Part shown: positions 10,576 to 19,023 of the stretch, piece after piece
Layout: each line of letters begins with the position of its first letter
How positions within the stretch are numbered: the first letter of the stretch is position 1
From: Phragmites australis
Lineage: Eukaryota; Streptophyta; Magnoliopsida; Poales; Poaceae
NCBI RefSeq assembly: GCF_958298935.1
Contig: NC_084933.1
Location: forward strand, 7,051,001 to 7,115,000
Reading direction: 5' to 3'
Length of the DNA: 64,000 bases
The notes under the pieces: model-generated
The model's input: only the letters and a program-made list of their open reading frames with translations
What the model was told of the DNA's origin: nothing
Databases searched by the model: none
Translations under genes and position numbers: made by a program

Positions 10576-10949
10576 AATTGCGGTCTCTACAATGGACAGT
10601 CGATGGTTCCACTAACCCGTGCCATGAAGTGTGGGCTTTTATTAAATGTTACTATAATACTCATAAAATAACATATAAAATGTGTTTTTAAAGGATATGG
10701 TAGGGTAATGATTTTACCTTTTACCATATGTGTTTGAGTCACGCGGGTCATACATTTCCCTGTAGGGAGGGGGATCTTTATACCCCTTTGATCTTGTGTG
10801 GTGCTCTTTGGAGGCTAGTGGGTTTCGTATCCCTTTGGCGTGGAGGCATTAACCTTCAAGATGCCGGGGTACTTTTCCCGTTAGGTCCTTTCAGAACTTT
10901 TTCGTCCGGCGGAGTTTTCGAAAAACATCTCCATCGCGGGGGTTTTTTT
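10576..10949. other. Spacer between arrays in element A
   Basis: An AT-richer stretch of about 120 bp (10610-10730) is followed by TTTGGAGG/TCTTTGG-type sequence leading into the stem-loop array. No gene is visible. Confidence 0.4.
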
Positions 10950-11565
10950 GGAAGTCTCTCCATTTTGCTGGAGATTTTGTAAGGCTCTCCGTTGTGCAGA
11001 GGTTTGGTAAAGCCCTCCATTTTTGCTGGAGGTTTGGTAAATCTCTCTGTCTTTGTCAGAGGGTTGGTAAGGCTCCCAGTTTTTATTGGAGGTTGGGTAA
11101 AGCTCTCCATTTTTACCGGAGGTTTGGTAAAGCTCTCCGTTTTTATCGGAGGTTTGGTAAAACTCTCCGTTTTTGCCAGAGGTTTGGTAAATCTCCCCGT
11201 TTTTATCGGAGGTTTGGGTAAAACTCTCCATTTTTACCGGAGGTTTGGTAAAGCTCTCCGTTTTTGTCGAAGGTTTTGTAAAGTTCTCCGTTTTTGCCGG
11301 AGGTTTTTTAAGACTCTCCGTTTTTTGTCGGAGGTTTGTAAGACTCTCTGTTTTTATCAGAGGTTTTTGTAAGGTTCTCCATTTTTGCCGGAGGTTTTGT
11401 AAGACTCTCCATTTTTATCAGAGGTTTTGTAAGATTCTCCATTTTTTGCTGGAGGTTTCGTAAGACTCTCCATTTTTATCGGAGGTTTTTGTAAGGTTCT
11501 CTATTTTTGCCGGAGGTTTCGTAAGACTCTCCGTTTTTGTCTGAGATTTTTGTAAGACTCCTTGG
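10950..11565. repeat. Array of about 20 stem-loop units, 29-31 bp
   Basis: Each unit reads roughly CTCCGTTTTTATCGGAGG TTTGGTAAAG: two 5-bp arms, a T-rich loop of about 7, and a GGTTTGGTAA spacer. Perfect arms occur as CTCCG/CGGAG (for example near 11135), CTCCA/TGGAG (10958, 11020, 11440) and CTCTG/CAGAG (11050, 11345). About half the units have one or two mispairs. Unit length drifts between 29 and 31, so no reading frame is kept for long. Confidence 0.85.
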
Positions 11566-11569
11566 CATG

Positions 11570-12750
11570 TATTAATGCTAAAGGTCCTATACATTATCGG
11601 AGCTACGCAATACCTTCCAGGAAACCTAGACAATCTTGCCTTGCAGGTGACCTAGGCATGCTACGCCCGCGGTGTGTAGGCTTGTCGTGCTCCCGAGGAA
11701 ATGCCTGGGGTACACTGCAACAATGTCCACCAAGGATGTGCCCTGGCGCATGGTATTTATATGACCGAATCTATGCAATGCCTTCCAAGGCACCCTGGGC
11801 ATAATCTGCCTTGCAGGTGACATAGGCACAAGCGACGTCCACGGTATATAAGCATGTCGTACAAAGAGGATTCCTTGCGACAGCATTTCTCAGAGCACCG
11901 CATCCTCACATCAGGGCAGTCCCCTGATATGCGGCGTCCACACACTATCGAGGCTATACAATACCTTCCAGGAAACCTAGGCAGTCTTGCCTTCCAGGTG
12001 ACCTAGGCATGCTACACCCGCGGTGTGTGGGCTCCACTTTCTACCAGGGCAAAGCTTATCCTCCAAGAAACCTTTTTTGGTGACCTTGGGTTTAGGCAAG
12101 TGATGCTTATAGGTGCGTGGGCTTGTCACGCCTCTGGAGAAATCCCCCGGGGGCGCCGCAACTACATTACCAAGGAAGTTCCTTGATAACCGGCATCTAC
12201 ACACTATCGAGGCTACACAATACCTTTCAGGAAACCTAGGCAGTCTTGCCTTCCAGGTGACCTAGGCATGCTACGCCCGTGTTGTGTAGGCATGTCGTGC
12301 AACAAGAATTCCTTGCGACAGCATTCCTCGGAGCACCGCAACTCCGCCACCGAGGACATCCCCCGGGGCGTGGCTTCGATACCTGAGGCTATGCAAATGC
12401 CTTCCAGGGCACCCTGGGCATAACCTGCCTTGCAGGTGACCTAGGCATAAGCGGCGCCTATGGTGTGTGGGCCTCACTATCTACCGAGACTACGCAATAC
12501 CTTCCAGAAAATCTAGGCAGTCTTGCCTTTCGGGTGAACTAAGCATGCTACATCCGCGGTATGTGGGCTTGTCACGCCACCCAAAGATGTCCTACGGGTG
12601 GCGCCGCAACACGGTCTATCAAGGAAATCCCTTGATATGTGGCAACTACACTTCCAGGGCCGCACAATGCCTTCCAGGAAACCTGGGCATACCTGCCCCC
12701 CCAGGCGACCTAGGCACGATACGTCTGCGGGAGTGTAGGGATTTTGCATG
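11570..12750. repeat. Long-period tandem array in element A
   Basis: Seven units are marked by a CCTTCCAGG-like block at 11611, 11781, 11963, 12222, 12400, 12500 and 12670. Each is followed by GAAACCTAGGCAGTCTTGCC or CACCCTGGGCATAACCTGCC, then AGGTGACCTAGGCATG. Two unit types partly alternate. The marks are mostly 170-180 bp apart, with one of about 100 and one of about 260, indicating internal deletions and insertions. The blocks contain short palindromes such as CCTAGG. No gene is seen. Confidence 0.75.
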
Positions 12751-13033
12751 GTTATACTAGCTAAGTTTTGCAGTCTACTGTTGGCAATAAGAAACTAGTT
12801 GTAGCATAAAACATAGCTAGGTTATATAACGTTCATGCTAAGTGAGAATGTAGCTTAAGTTCTACTGCTTCTACCCAGTGGCTATCTATTTAAAAAAGAC
12901 TTCTAGCAGTAAAGTTGGAGGCCTCCAACAGACTCTAACCTTGCCATATGAAAGACGGATCACTAGGTAAATTACTTGGTGGTTAATACCGGGCGTACCT
13001 TTGTAGGAATAAGGCCTCTATTGTGAGGTTTGG
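12751..13033. other. Unique spacer in element A
   Basis: About 280 bp of lower-GC DNA lies between the long-period array and the displaced 108-bp units. No open frame or motif is recognised. Confidence 0.4.
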
Positions 13034-13250
13034 TGGCCTCGAAGCCTGTGGCTAGACTGGGAGAGGTGGTGCTTGACCCCCTCAGCCTTTAGCCGTTGCC
13101 CGGCCCCGGAGGTAATCCATCCGGGGCCTGGCGACGGTATGTTAGAGGCGTAGTCGAAGGTTAGTCAGGAGAGGTGGTCCGTGACCCCCTCAGCCCTAAG
13201 CCGATGCCCGGCTCCAGAGGTACTCCGTACGGAGCCTGGCGATGGCATGT
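13034..13250. repeat. Two displaced copies of the 108-bp unit
   Basis: GGGAGAGGTGGTGCTTGACC at 13059 and GGAGAGGTGGTCCGTGACC at 13169 begin two more units of the array seen at 9530-10575. They lie about 2.5 kb away, on the far side of the other two arrays. Confidence 0.75.
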
Positions 13251-14110
13251 TCATGACTCGGTTCTTGTTGCTGGTTGTGGTACCGTTGGTAGGGTTGGTA
13301 GCGATAGTGTAGGGTTGAGGGGCCAGGGATTTGCCCGGGAGTTGGCCCCAGGCCTCCGGACCCTGCGTTGTCCTTCGCCCGCTCTTTCTGCGGTCATGTA
13401 TTCTGCTTGCCTTCCGAGGTATTCCTCCCAGAAGGTCATGAGGGTGCGACAGTCGTTGGTGTGCCTCCGGGAGCATCGGAGCTTGGAGTTGTCGTTGGGG
13501 TCGTTGCCGAGGGCGGTGTGTCCTGGAGCCTGTGGTTTCCCCGGGTTTACTTCCCCCTTGGGAGATCGAGGTTGCCCGGTGTACCGGTCTTTGGGGCCGA
13601 AGTGGTTTTGACTATGCCTCCCTGGACGAGGTGGGCTAGAGGTTCCCTGTACGCGGTAGGCGTTGCAAGGGCGGCGTCAGAGGCACTAGCGGGGTTCGTG
13701 TACCCCGGAGCCCTCTGTATCCTTGGAACCCTCTTTCTCTTGAGGGGCCCAAGGAGGGCGCTGGGTGGACAGACTTTCCGAAGATGTTGGCTTGCTCAGG
13801 GTATCCCAGGTGTGGTCGAAGGGGATACCTGGGGACCAAGTCCAGATGGAAGCACTCCTGGGTTGGACCGCCCAAAACCATTGGAAGGCGGCCTGCTTGG
13901 TCGTGGCTTCGGCCGCATCCTCTCCTGAGGCGGTGAAGTCTTCGTCATGCAAAAGCTGGAAGGCCTTCGCGTAGTCTGGAGTTCCTGTACCGACCTAGGG
14001 TTCTGAGTTGGCCAAGGTCGGAGGAACATCGTCCCACACGGTAGCGGGGCTGGAGCATGCATACGGTGCGTATGGCTGAGGCAGCCATGCATATGGTTGC
14101 ATGCTTGCAA
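13165..14110 (-). pseudogene. Possible gag-leader remnant of element A
   Basis: Minus-strand open frames of 60-104 codons follow each other here, starting about 100 bases from the 5' LTR, where gag would begin. They are rich in Pro, Ser, Arg and Gly (for example RMRPKPRPSRPPSNGFGRSN and WEEYLGRQAEYMTAERAGEG). No zinc knuckle or capsid motif is recognised, and the plus strand also stays open (186 codons at 13368-13928), as expected from high GC. Assignment to gag rests on position only. Confidence 0.25.
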
Positions 14111-14179
14111 CTGTGGGTATGATTGTTTTAGCTAACCCTTTGGTGGTTTTCCTGGTGGATTCCTACCCCTCTTAGCACT

Positions 14180-14209
14180 TCTGTGTTCGAGTCCCCACGA
14201 ACGACGCAC
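14180..14209 (-). other. Candidate primer-binding region of element A
   Basis: On the plus strand, TGTTCGAGTCCCCACGAACG precedes the LTR. It resembles the T-loop and 3' acceptor side of a tRNA (TTCGAGTC). Its complement would therefore be a primer site read on the minus strand, about 12 bases inside the LTR. The tRNA cannot be named with confidence. Confidence 0.4.
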
Positions 14210-15109
14210 TGTTGGAGCAAGAGTTCATCTTGCCCCGGCAAGTACGGCGATAGTTTCTTCTAAGGAGGAGACTCAAGTTTGGAGACGAAGTTTAAGAGGA
14301 AGGAACACCACGATGTATTGATGGTAGAAAAATGTATCACTTTGGGGAGAGTATCACAGCGTTACTTGGTGTGTTTTCACCTTTGTATCTTTTTTTGCTG
14401 TCTTCCTCGTTCTCCCTTTGCCCAGAGGACCATGGCCTTCTATTTATAGGGCCGTGCGTAGCTTGGCGTGCAAGTTATCATAATGTATAAATATCCGGGA
14501 TCTGACCAAATTATTGGGCCTTATCCCGGATAACTACCTTCTACCCTATTGGGGAGATAAATATTCACTGTGGTAATTATCGTGGTGCCTGCCCCCTGAA
14601 GGGGGTGAGCCGGTCGTCGATTGTAGCCCGACGCCGCACTGTCAGGGGTGTCAGGATAGCCTCCATCACGCCGGGGTGTTAGAGTGGCGTCCATTAGCCT
14701 AGGTCTATAATGCCGGTCACTTCCTTGCAAGCAAAGCACGACCGGTGCTTCCCTTCTGACAGATCTTTCCTAAAGCATGCTGACTCACCCCATCGCCCTC
14801 GGGAGGGCGGCCCGAGCAGCCCGAGGCGGGGGCATCGGGAGGCATAGAAACAGAAGGTGAAGGCTTTGGGAAGCAGGACCCCGGAGGGCCAGGGCTTTGG
14901 GATGCCGAAGCTTCGGAGGACCGAGGCTTCGGGAGGTCGAGCCGGCGGAGCCAAGGGAAGACTTCGTAGGTACGAAGGGGTACCATGAAGGGATCTGATG
15001 ACATCTGAAATCAAGCTTTTAATAGAGGGTTCAGAGATCAAGGCTCTGGAGGGACCTGAATGGTGATCTTCAACCATTATCCCCGGGCTGATTTATTTTT
15101 CCCCTAACA
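14210..15109 (-). repeat. 5' LTR of element A
   Basis: It starts TGTTGGAGCAAG and ends TTCCCCTAACA on the plus strand, about 900 bp. It matches 7029-7984 apart from scattered substitutions, a single copy of the GGCGGAGCCAAGGGAA unit, and a GGGTGAGCCGGTCGTCGATT segment absent from the other LTR. The minus-strand TATA box is at 14440-14449. Confidence 0.85.
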
Positions 15110-15114
15110 GCGGC

Positions 15115-15644
15115 ATTGCTGCTTTTGGGATGGTATGGGTAGCGTTGGGTGATGAAGACAAATATCCTTTCCTTTTTAGCTCTACACCTCCATCGCGGAG
15201 CTTAAGGTTGAGTTACCCACTATTGTGGATGCCCAGAGTAGTGACTTGGTGTTTGTTGTACTAACATTAGCTTTTGTTAGGACAAGTATATTGGTATCCG
15301 TTGATCATCTCATATGTCATTTAATACAATGCAATGTAGGATTTTAGATGATGTGAAGGAGAGAGTGGATATGAGAGAAAGATGTCGTTGTTTCGCAAAG
15401 CAGCAGTCTCATAAACTAAAATTTAGAACTATGAGACTACTCATATATCATTGCACGAGTTGTTACTATGGAACTCATAATATTCATTTATTCCATACAT
15501 AAATTAAGAGGTTGTGAAATTACTATAAGATAACTAAAAAGACAATCAATATAGGAGTTGTCTGTTAAATTTTCTTAAGATTACGTAGCAATGCATGAGG
15601 CGACCTATAAAATGGCACAAATGTGCTTGCCCTTATATTATTGT
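15115..15644. other. Intergenic, no gene seen
   Basis: AT-rich DNA follows the right TSD of element A. A small hairpin with 9-bp arms AGTCTCATA/TATGAGACT lies at 15405-15438 and may be the core of an old MITE. Nothing else is recognised. Confidence 0.4.
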
Positions 15645-16189
15645 GTTTGATTGGATGATGAGTGTCAATGGGATATTGCTATCCATGTTGGTAATATATG
15701 GTCATCCAAATTATCTATTTGGTTAGGTGAATGTAATGGGCCAATTTTGTGTTTGGTTGGAAGAATAAGGACGGATGTGATCTGAATAATTAACTAAATT
15801 ATATCCCTTAATTTTGATATAGTAATAGTTAATCATACACTAATCAACATACTAACACTTATCAACACTAATCTTGCTATATTAATTACCAATTAATAAT
15901 GCAATATGGTAATAAAGTAATTTTATTCTAATCGACACACCAATCGTAAACTTTCAACCATAATCTCACAATAATAAAAACTAATTGATAATATAACATG
16001 CTAACTATCACTAATCATTTACCAATGATAAAGATTAGATAAGATGGATAATTTTATAGCTCGCTCTATCTAAGTATATGTGAGTAACATCTCTAAAGGG
16101 CTAGCCTTGTTCGTGCCATTTCTAACCAAATAACTTAAAAAGGAAGGCGAATGATAATATCCCATTCACACTTGTCCTTCCAACTAAAC
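15645..16189. mobile_element. MITE with long terminal inverted repeats, about 545 bp
   Basis: The left end GTTTGATTGGATGATGAGTG and the inverted right end GTTTAGTTGGAAGGACAAGT are related and stay alignable for about 45 bp, sharing AATGGGATATT. The interior is AT-rich and non-coding, and no transposase is present. The TSD is unclear, so the superfamily is not assigned. Confidence 0.65.
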
Positions 16190-16892
16190 AGACCGTGATT
16201 GCAAGATGTTAATTGTTGCAGATGATGTTAGATGTTGGGACAAATATTTCTTTTTTGCCTTAGTTCCCTGTAAACTTGCTTTGATAGTTTTGAATGCCAA
16301 AAATACTCTCTTACACAATTTGGTTTGATCATTTTAAATTGTTTTGCATATGTGGTTCTTGGTTGTTGCATACACATTGACATATTGTTGCGACGTTTGT
16401 AAAATTAGATTTACCTTATTAGGATATTTTGTATAACTAAGATTTATATTGAACAACACTTACTTTCATTCACTCTTTGACAAGCAGCCAAGGTTTTTTC
16501 TCCAAATTTTGGATTAAAGCAGGTCCCAATTTGTCGCGAGCGTTTAACACAAATGCCATAAACATTTGCTCACCATGGATTGCAGGAGCGGGAACGGAGA
16601 GGCATCACCGTCCACGTGCAAATCCTACCCAAATCCATGTGCCAACAGAGGAATCATGAATGTCCCCGCGATTTATCGGACACCACGCAGCGCAGGCGCA
16701 GGCGCAGCCGGCCGCCTGTCCCGTGCTCCCGTTCTGTCCTGCTCCTCGGGCTTGCCCCTGCCTATTCTTGATGGCGCGGCGCACGCAACGGGGGGCTGTT
16801 CCTCGCTTCCTCCCGTCCCGTCCGTGCTCCGTGCGTTCTCCCCCACCCGGCCACACCGCACAGCTAGCTAGCTAGCTACCGTCCAAATCGCG
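16190..16892. other. Upstream region of the calmodulin-binding gene
   Basis: It is AT-rich to about 16480, then increasingly GC-rich. A TAGC simple repeat lies at about 16862-16878, just before the candidate TATA box. Short open frames at 16566-16875 overlap on both strands and show no family, so they are taken as GC-driven. Confidence 0.45.
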
Positions 16893-16901
16893 GCATAAAA
16901 T
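16893..16901 (+). promoter_or_regulatory. Candidate TATA box of the calmodulin-binding gene
   Basis: CATAAAATG lies about 110 bp upstream of the first 5'-UTR splice donor. Transcription would then start near 16925. Confidence 0.45.
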
Positions 16902-17011
16902 GTGGCCCGGCCATGGAGACTTTCCCCTCCCCCTCCTCCTCTTCGCCCCCGCATCTGGCCCGGATTAGCCGCCCCCGGCACCCCAGATCGGCCGACCGCT
17001 AGCCCTGCCAG

Positions 17012-17821
17012 GTATGGCTCATGCTCTGGCCCTGGTTCTTGCCATCGATGGCCGCCGATTTGGTTCTTGGCTTTGCTACAAGATGTTTGGTGCTGCGTCT
17101 CGGAAGATGTGATTCTAGATGGGCACGCACTGTTTGGTGCTTCTTGTTGTTGCCGTTGCGGCGAATGTTTGTTGCTAGTACTCCGTAATTGTGGCCGTAC
17201 GGGGTGATGGGAATAGAAAAAAGAAGGCATCAGGGGTTGTGGAATCCCGCGCCGTGCCATTTTAATTGCAAACTCGTTGAGATGCGGATTTCTGTGCCTT
17301 CTTGGCCGTTTCCTGCTCATGATTCTTGGCATTACCGGCACCATTTTGTTCCTTCTCCTCCCGTGTACGGTTGGTTACAGATTCTTGGTTCTGGTTTGGT
17401 CTTGCTGCAATTGTTTTCTTGGGAGAAGCGATAGGTTCTAGATGAACAGACACTAATGTCCATTATCTATTAATGAGTTTGGGGATATTTGTTAAAATGT
17501 TAGTACGGAGGATAGAAAATAAAAAGATAATCAGGGTTATTGGATCGGAGCCCTCGCCATTATATTTTAACTCCAAATCCGTTGCGATAAGTTTCTTTTT
17601 TGGGTCTCTTTGTTTCCTTCTTTTTGCTGGGGTCGCCGATTTGATGTCTCACCAAGAGCACGATTTCGGTTCTTGAGCACATCTCCTTTTCTCGTAATTG
17701 GGGCTTAGTCGTGCCGGACAAGATCTGCGTAGACTGTCTGTGTGTTTCAGATTCTTGATCCAGTTTATGCAATTGAAAGCTCCAGGCCAAGCTGATTTGT
17801 GTTTTGTTGTTTCTTGTGCAG
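17012..17821 (+). other. 5'-UTR intron of the calmodulin-binding gene
   Basis: A donor CCAG/GTATGG at 17012 and an acceptor TTTCTTGTGCAG at 17810-17821 frame an 810-bp T-rich intron. It explains why the open frame extends upstream of the likely start. A GC-rich leader exon (about 16925-17011) precedes it. Long 5'-UTR introns are common in grass genes and often raise expression. Confidence 0.65.
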
Positions 17822-17853
17822 TTGATCCAGGCGGCTGCTGCTGCTGCGAAACA

Positions 17854-19023
17854 ATGGCGACATCCAAGAAGGAGCCTCTCAACCCCAGCAGAGACAGGGC
17901 CACAAGGATGTCACCGAACCTCAGGCCGTCCAGCAGCGAGTCTTCTGGGTACGGGTATGGCACGCGGCGGGCGCGGTCGGTCCCAAGCTCCCCGGACCGC
18001 AAATTCGGCTCCTCGTCGCCGTCGGTTGCTGCCTCCGGCTCCCCGGATGTCAACCGTCCGTCGTTGTCCAGCGCCGGCCGGTCCGTCTCGTCGCGGACCG
18101 GCTCATCCATCCATGGTGGCAGGACCCAGCCATTCCCTGGTGCAGCCTCAAAGCCCACGCTAGTGAGAGCGAAATCGGACAAGGTCGGCACCACCTCTCA
18201 GCGGTCTTTGGCGCTTGCTTTGCCGCCGAGCAACTCCTTCAAGGACATGGCCAAAACAGCGTCCAAGGCGTCGCCATCCACCTTGCTGAGGAGTAGACTG
18301 TCTCCTAGGCCTGACAGTTGTAAGGCGGCAGCATCTCCCAAACCGAGCACCCAGAAGGTGGCGTCTCCAGGGGCAGCTCGAGGTGGGAGAGTTCAGACAG
18401 TGTCCAATGCACGCTCACCCGGTGCGATTGCGAAGAATAGATTGGATGCTGCTAAGGCTGCTACTGCCAGCTCAAAGGCAAAAAGTGTTTCTCAGAAGGT
18501 AATGGGGGCATCTGCAACCAGGAAGGAGAATGAAGAGGATCCATTGATGCAGTTCAAGGAAACTGAGAGCATAAGCACCCCGTCTATAGAAGAGAACTTG
18601 CACGGGCAGCTCCCTGATCCGGTCGACCTGAAATCCATGGACGTGGCTGTACGTGATCAGCATGAGCCGTCTTCCAATCAACCGGAGCAACAGGTCAAGA
18701 ATGAGGAGGATTTCAAGGGGCACTTCTCTGGAGAAAAGGATGATGCAGGAGGCAATAAGCTGCATAACGGAGGGCAAGATGCTAATGGTGGCGTAAAGAC
18801 TTTTGATGAATCTGGGTTTGTTGAGAAGGAAGAGGCTAATGGGAGTGTGGACAAGGCAGTGCATCTGCCGAACATGACTGAAGTGGCTCAGATGTGGAGG
18901 AAGGATGATCCCAAGGGCAATGATGTAATTGAGGAAGCCAAAAGCAAGCTCCTGGAGGAGAGGAAGAGCAGGGTGAAAGCCTTGGTAGGGGTCTTCGAGA
19001 CGGTCATGTCCTTCAAGGAGTAG
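17854..19023 (+). CDS. Plant calmodulin-binding-domain family protein, 389 aa
   Basis: The start ATG at 17854 (MATSKKEPLNPSRDRATR) lies 32 bases after the 5'-UTR acceptor. The frame is open further upstream, but that part is intronic. Residues 1-200 are basic and Ser/Pro-rich, with repeated S-P and S-S-P motifs, and look disordered. Residues 225-365 are acidic and polar. The C-terminus carries MTEVAQMWRKDD and then EERKSRVKALVGVFETVMSF, the basic amphipathic motif (KALVGAFETV-type) shared by plant calmodulin-binding-domain proteins, including some microtubule-associated ones. The role is inferred to be Ca2+/calmodulin-regulated scaffolding; no enzyme domain is seen. It is a single coding exon ending TAG, with no disabling change. 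Confidence 0.8.
   Translation: MATSKKEPLNPSRDRATRMSPNLRPSSSESSGYGYGTRRARSVPSSPDRKFGSSSPSVAASGSPDVNRPSLSSAGRSVSSRTGSSIHGGRTQPFPGAASKPTLVRAKSDKVGTTSQRSLALALPPSNSFKDMAKTASKASPSTLLRSRLSPRPDSCKAAASPKPSTQKVASPGAARGGRVQTVSNARSPGAIAKNRLDAAKAATASSKAKSVSQKVMGASATRKENEEDPLMQFKETESISTPSIEENLHGQLPDPVDLKSMDVAVRDQHEPSSNQPEQQVKNEEDFKGHFSGEKDDAGGNKLHNGGQDANGGVKTFDESGFVEKEEANGSVDKAVHLPNMTEVAQMWRKDDPKGNDVIEEAKSKLLEERKSRVKALVGVFETVMSFKE

Larger units (their letters stand above)
7029..15109 (-). mobile_element. 8.1-kb gene-poor LTR retrotransposon (element A)
   Basis: Two related LTRs (7029-7984 and 14210-15109) flank a 6.2-kb interior. The bases outside are GCGGT (7024-7028) and GCGGC (15110-15114), a 5-bp TSD with one mismatch. 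Orientation is minus: the minus strand gives TATAAATA, then a leader ending at the LTR tip, and a G-rich polypurine tract abuts the LTR at 7984. The interior has no recognisable reverse transcriptase, RNase H, integrase or protease. Instead it has three kinds of tandem repeat (about 108, 30 and 170-180 bp) and a plus-strand gene-like segment near the 3' LTR. It is a non-autonomous element, possibly of the Tat branch, whose members often carry antisense ORFs between pol and the 3' LTR. Confidence 0.8.

Noticed and set aside
10992..11372. 126-codon plus-strand frame with a 10-residue repeat, and similar minus-strand frames
   Set aside because: They arise from the 30-bp array. Unit length varies between 29 and 31, so no frame persists, and all frames stay open by composition.
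10950..11565. Possible CRISPR array
   Set aside because: There are no unique spacers between constant repeats, no cas genes, and the context is a plant retrotransposon.
13368..13928. 186-codon plus-strand frame in element A
   Set aside because: It lies antisense to the element, is GC-rich with frames open on both strands, and has no recognisable domain; not called as a gene.
14180..14209. A tRNA gene
   Set aside because: Only a T-loop-like and acceptor-like part is present; no D-arm or anticodon arm precedes it. A primer site is the simpler reading.
17698..17853. Upstream 52-codon extension of the calmodulin-binding frame
   Set aside because: It lies largely in the 5'-UTR intron, whose acceptor is at 17820-17821; the ATG at 17854 fits the family start better.
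17649..18194. 181-codon minus-strand frame antisense to the calmodulin-binding gene
   Set aside because: The plus strand carries the conserved C-terminal motif and a complete gene structure; the antisense frame is a shadow.
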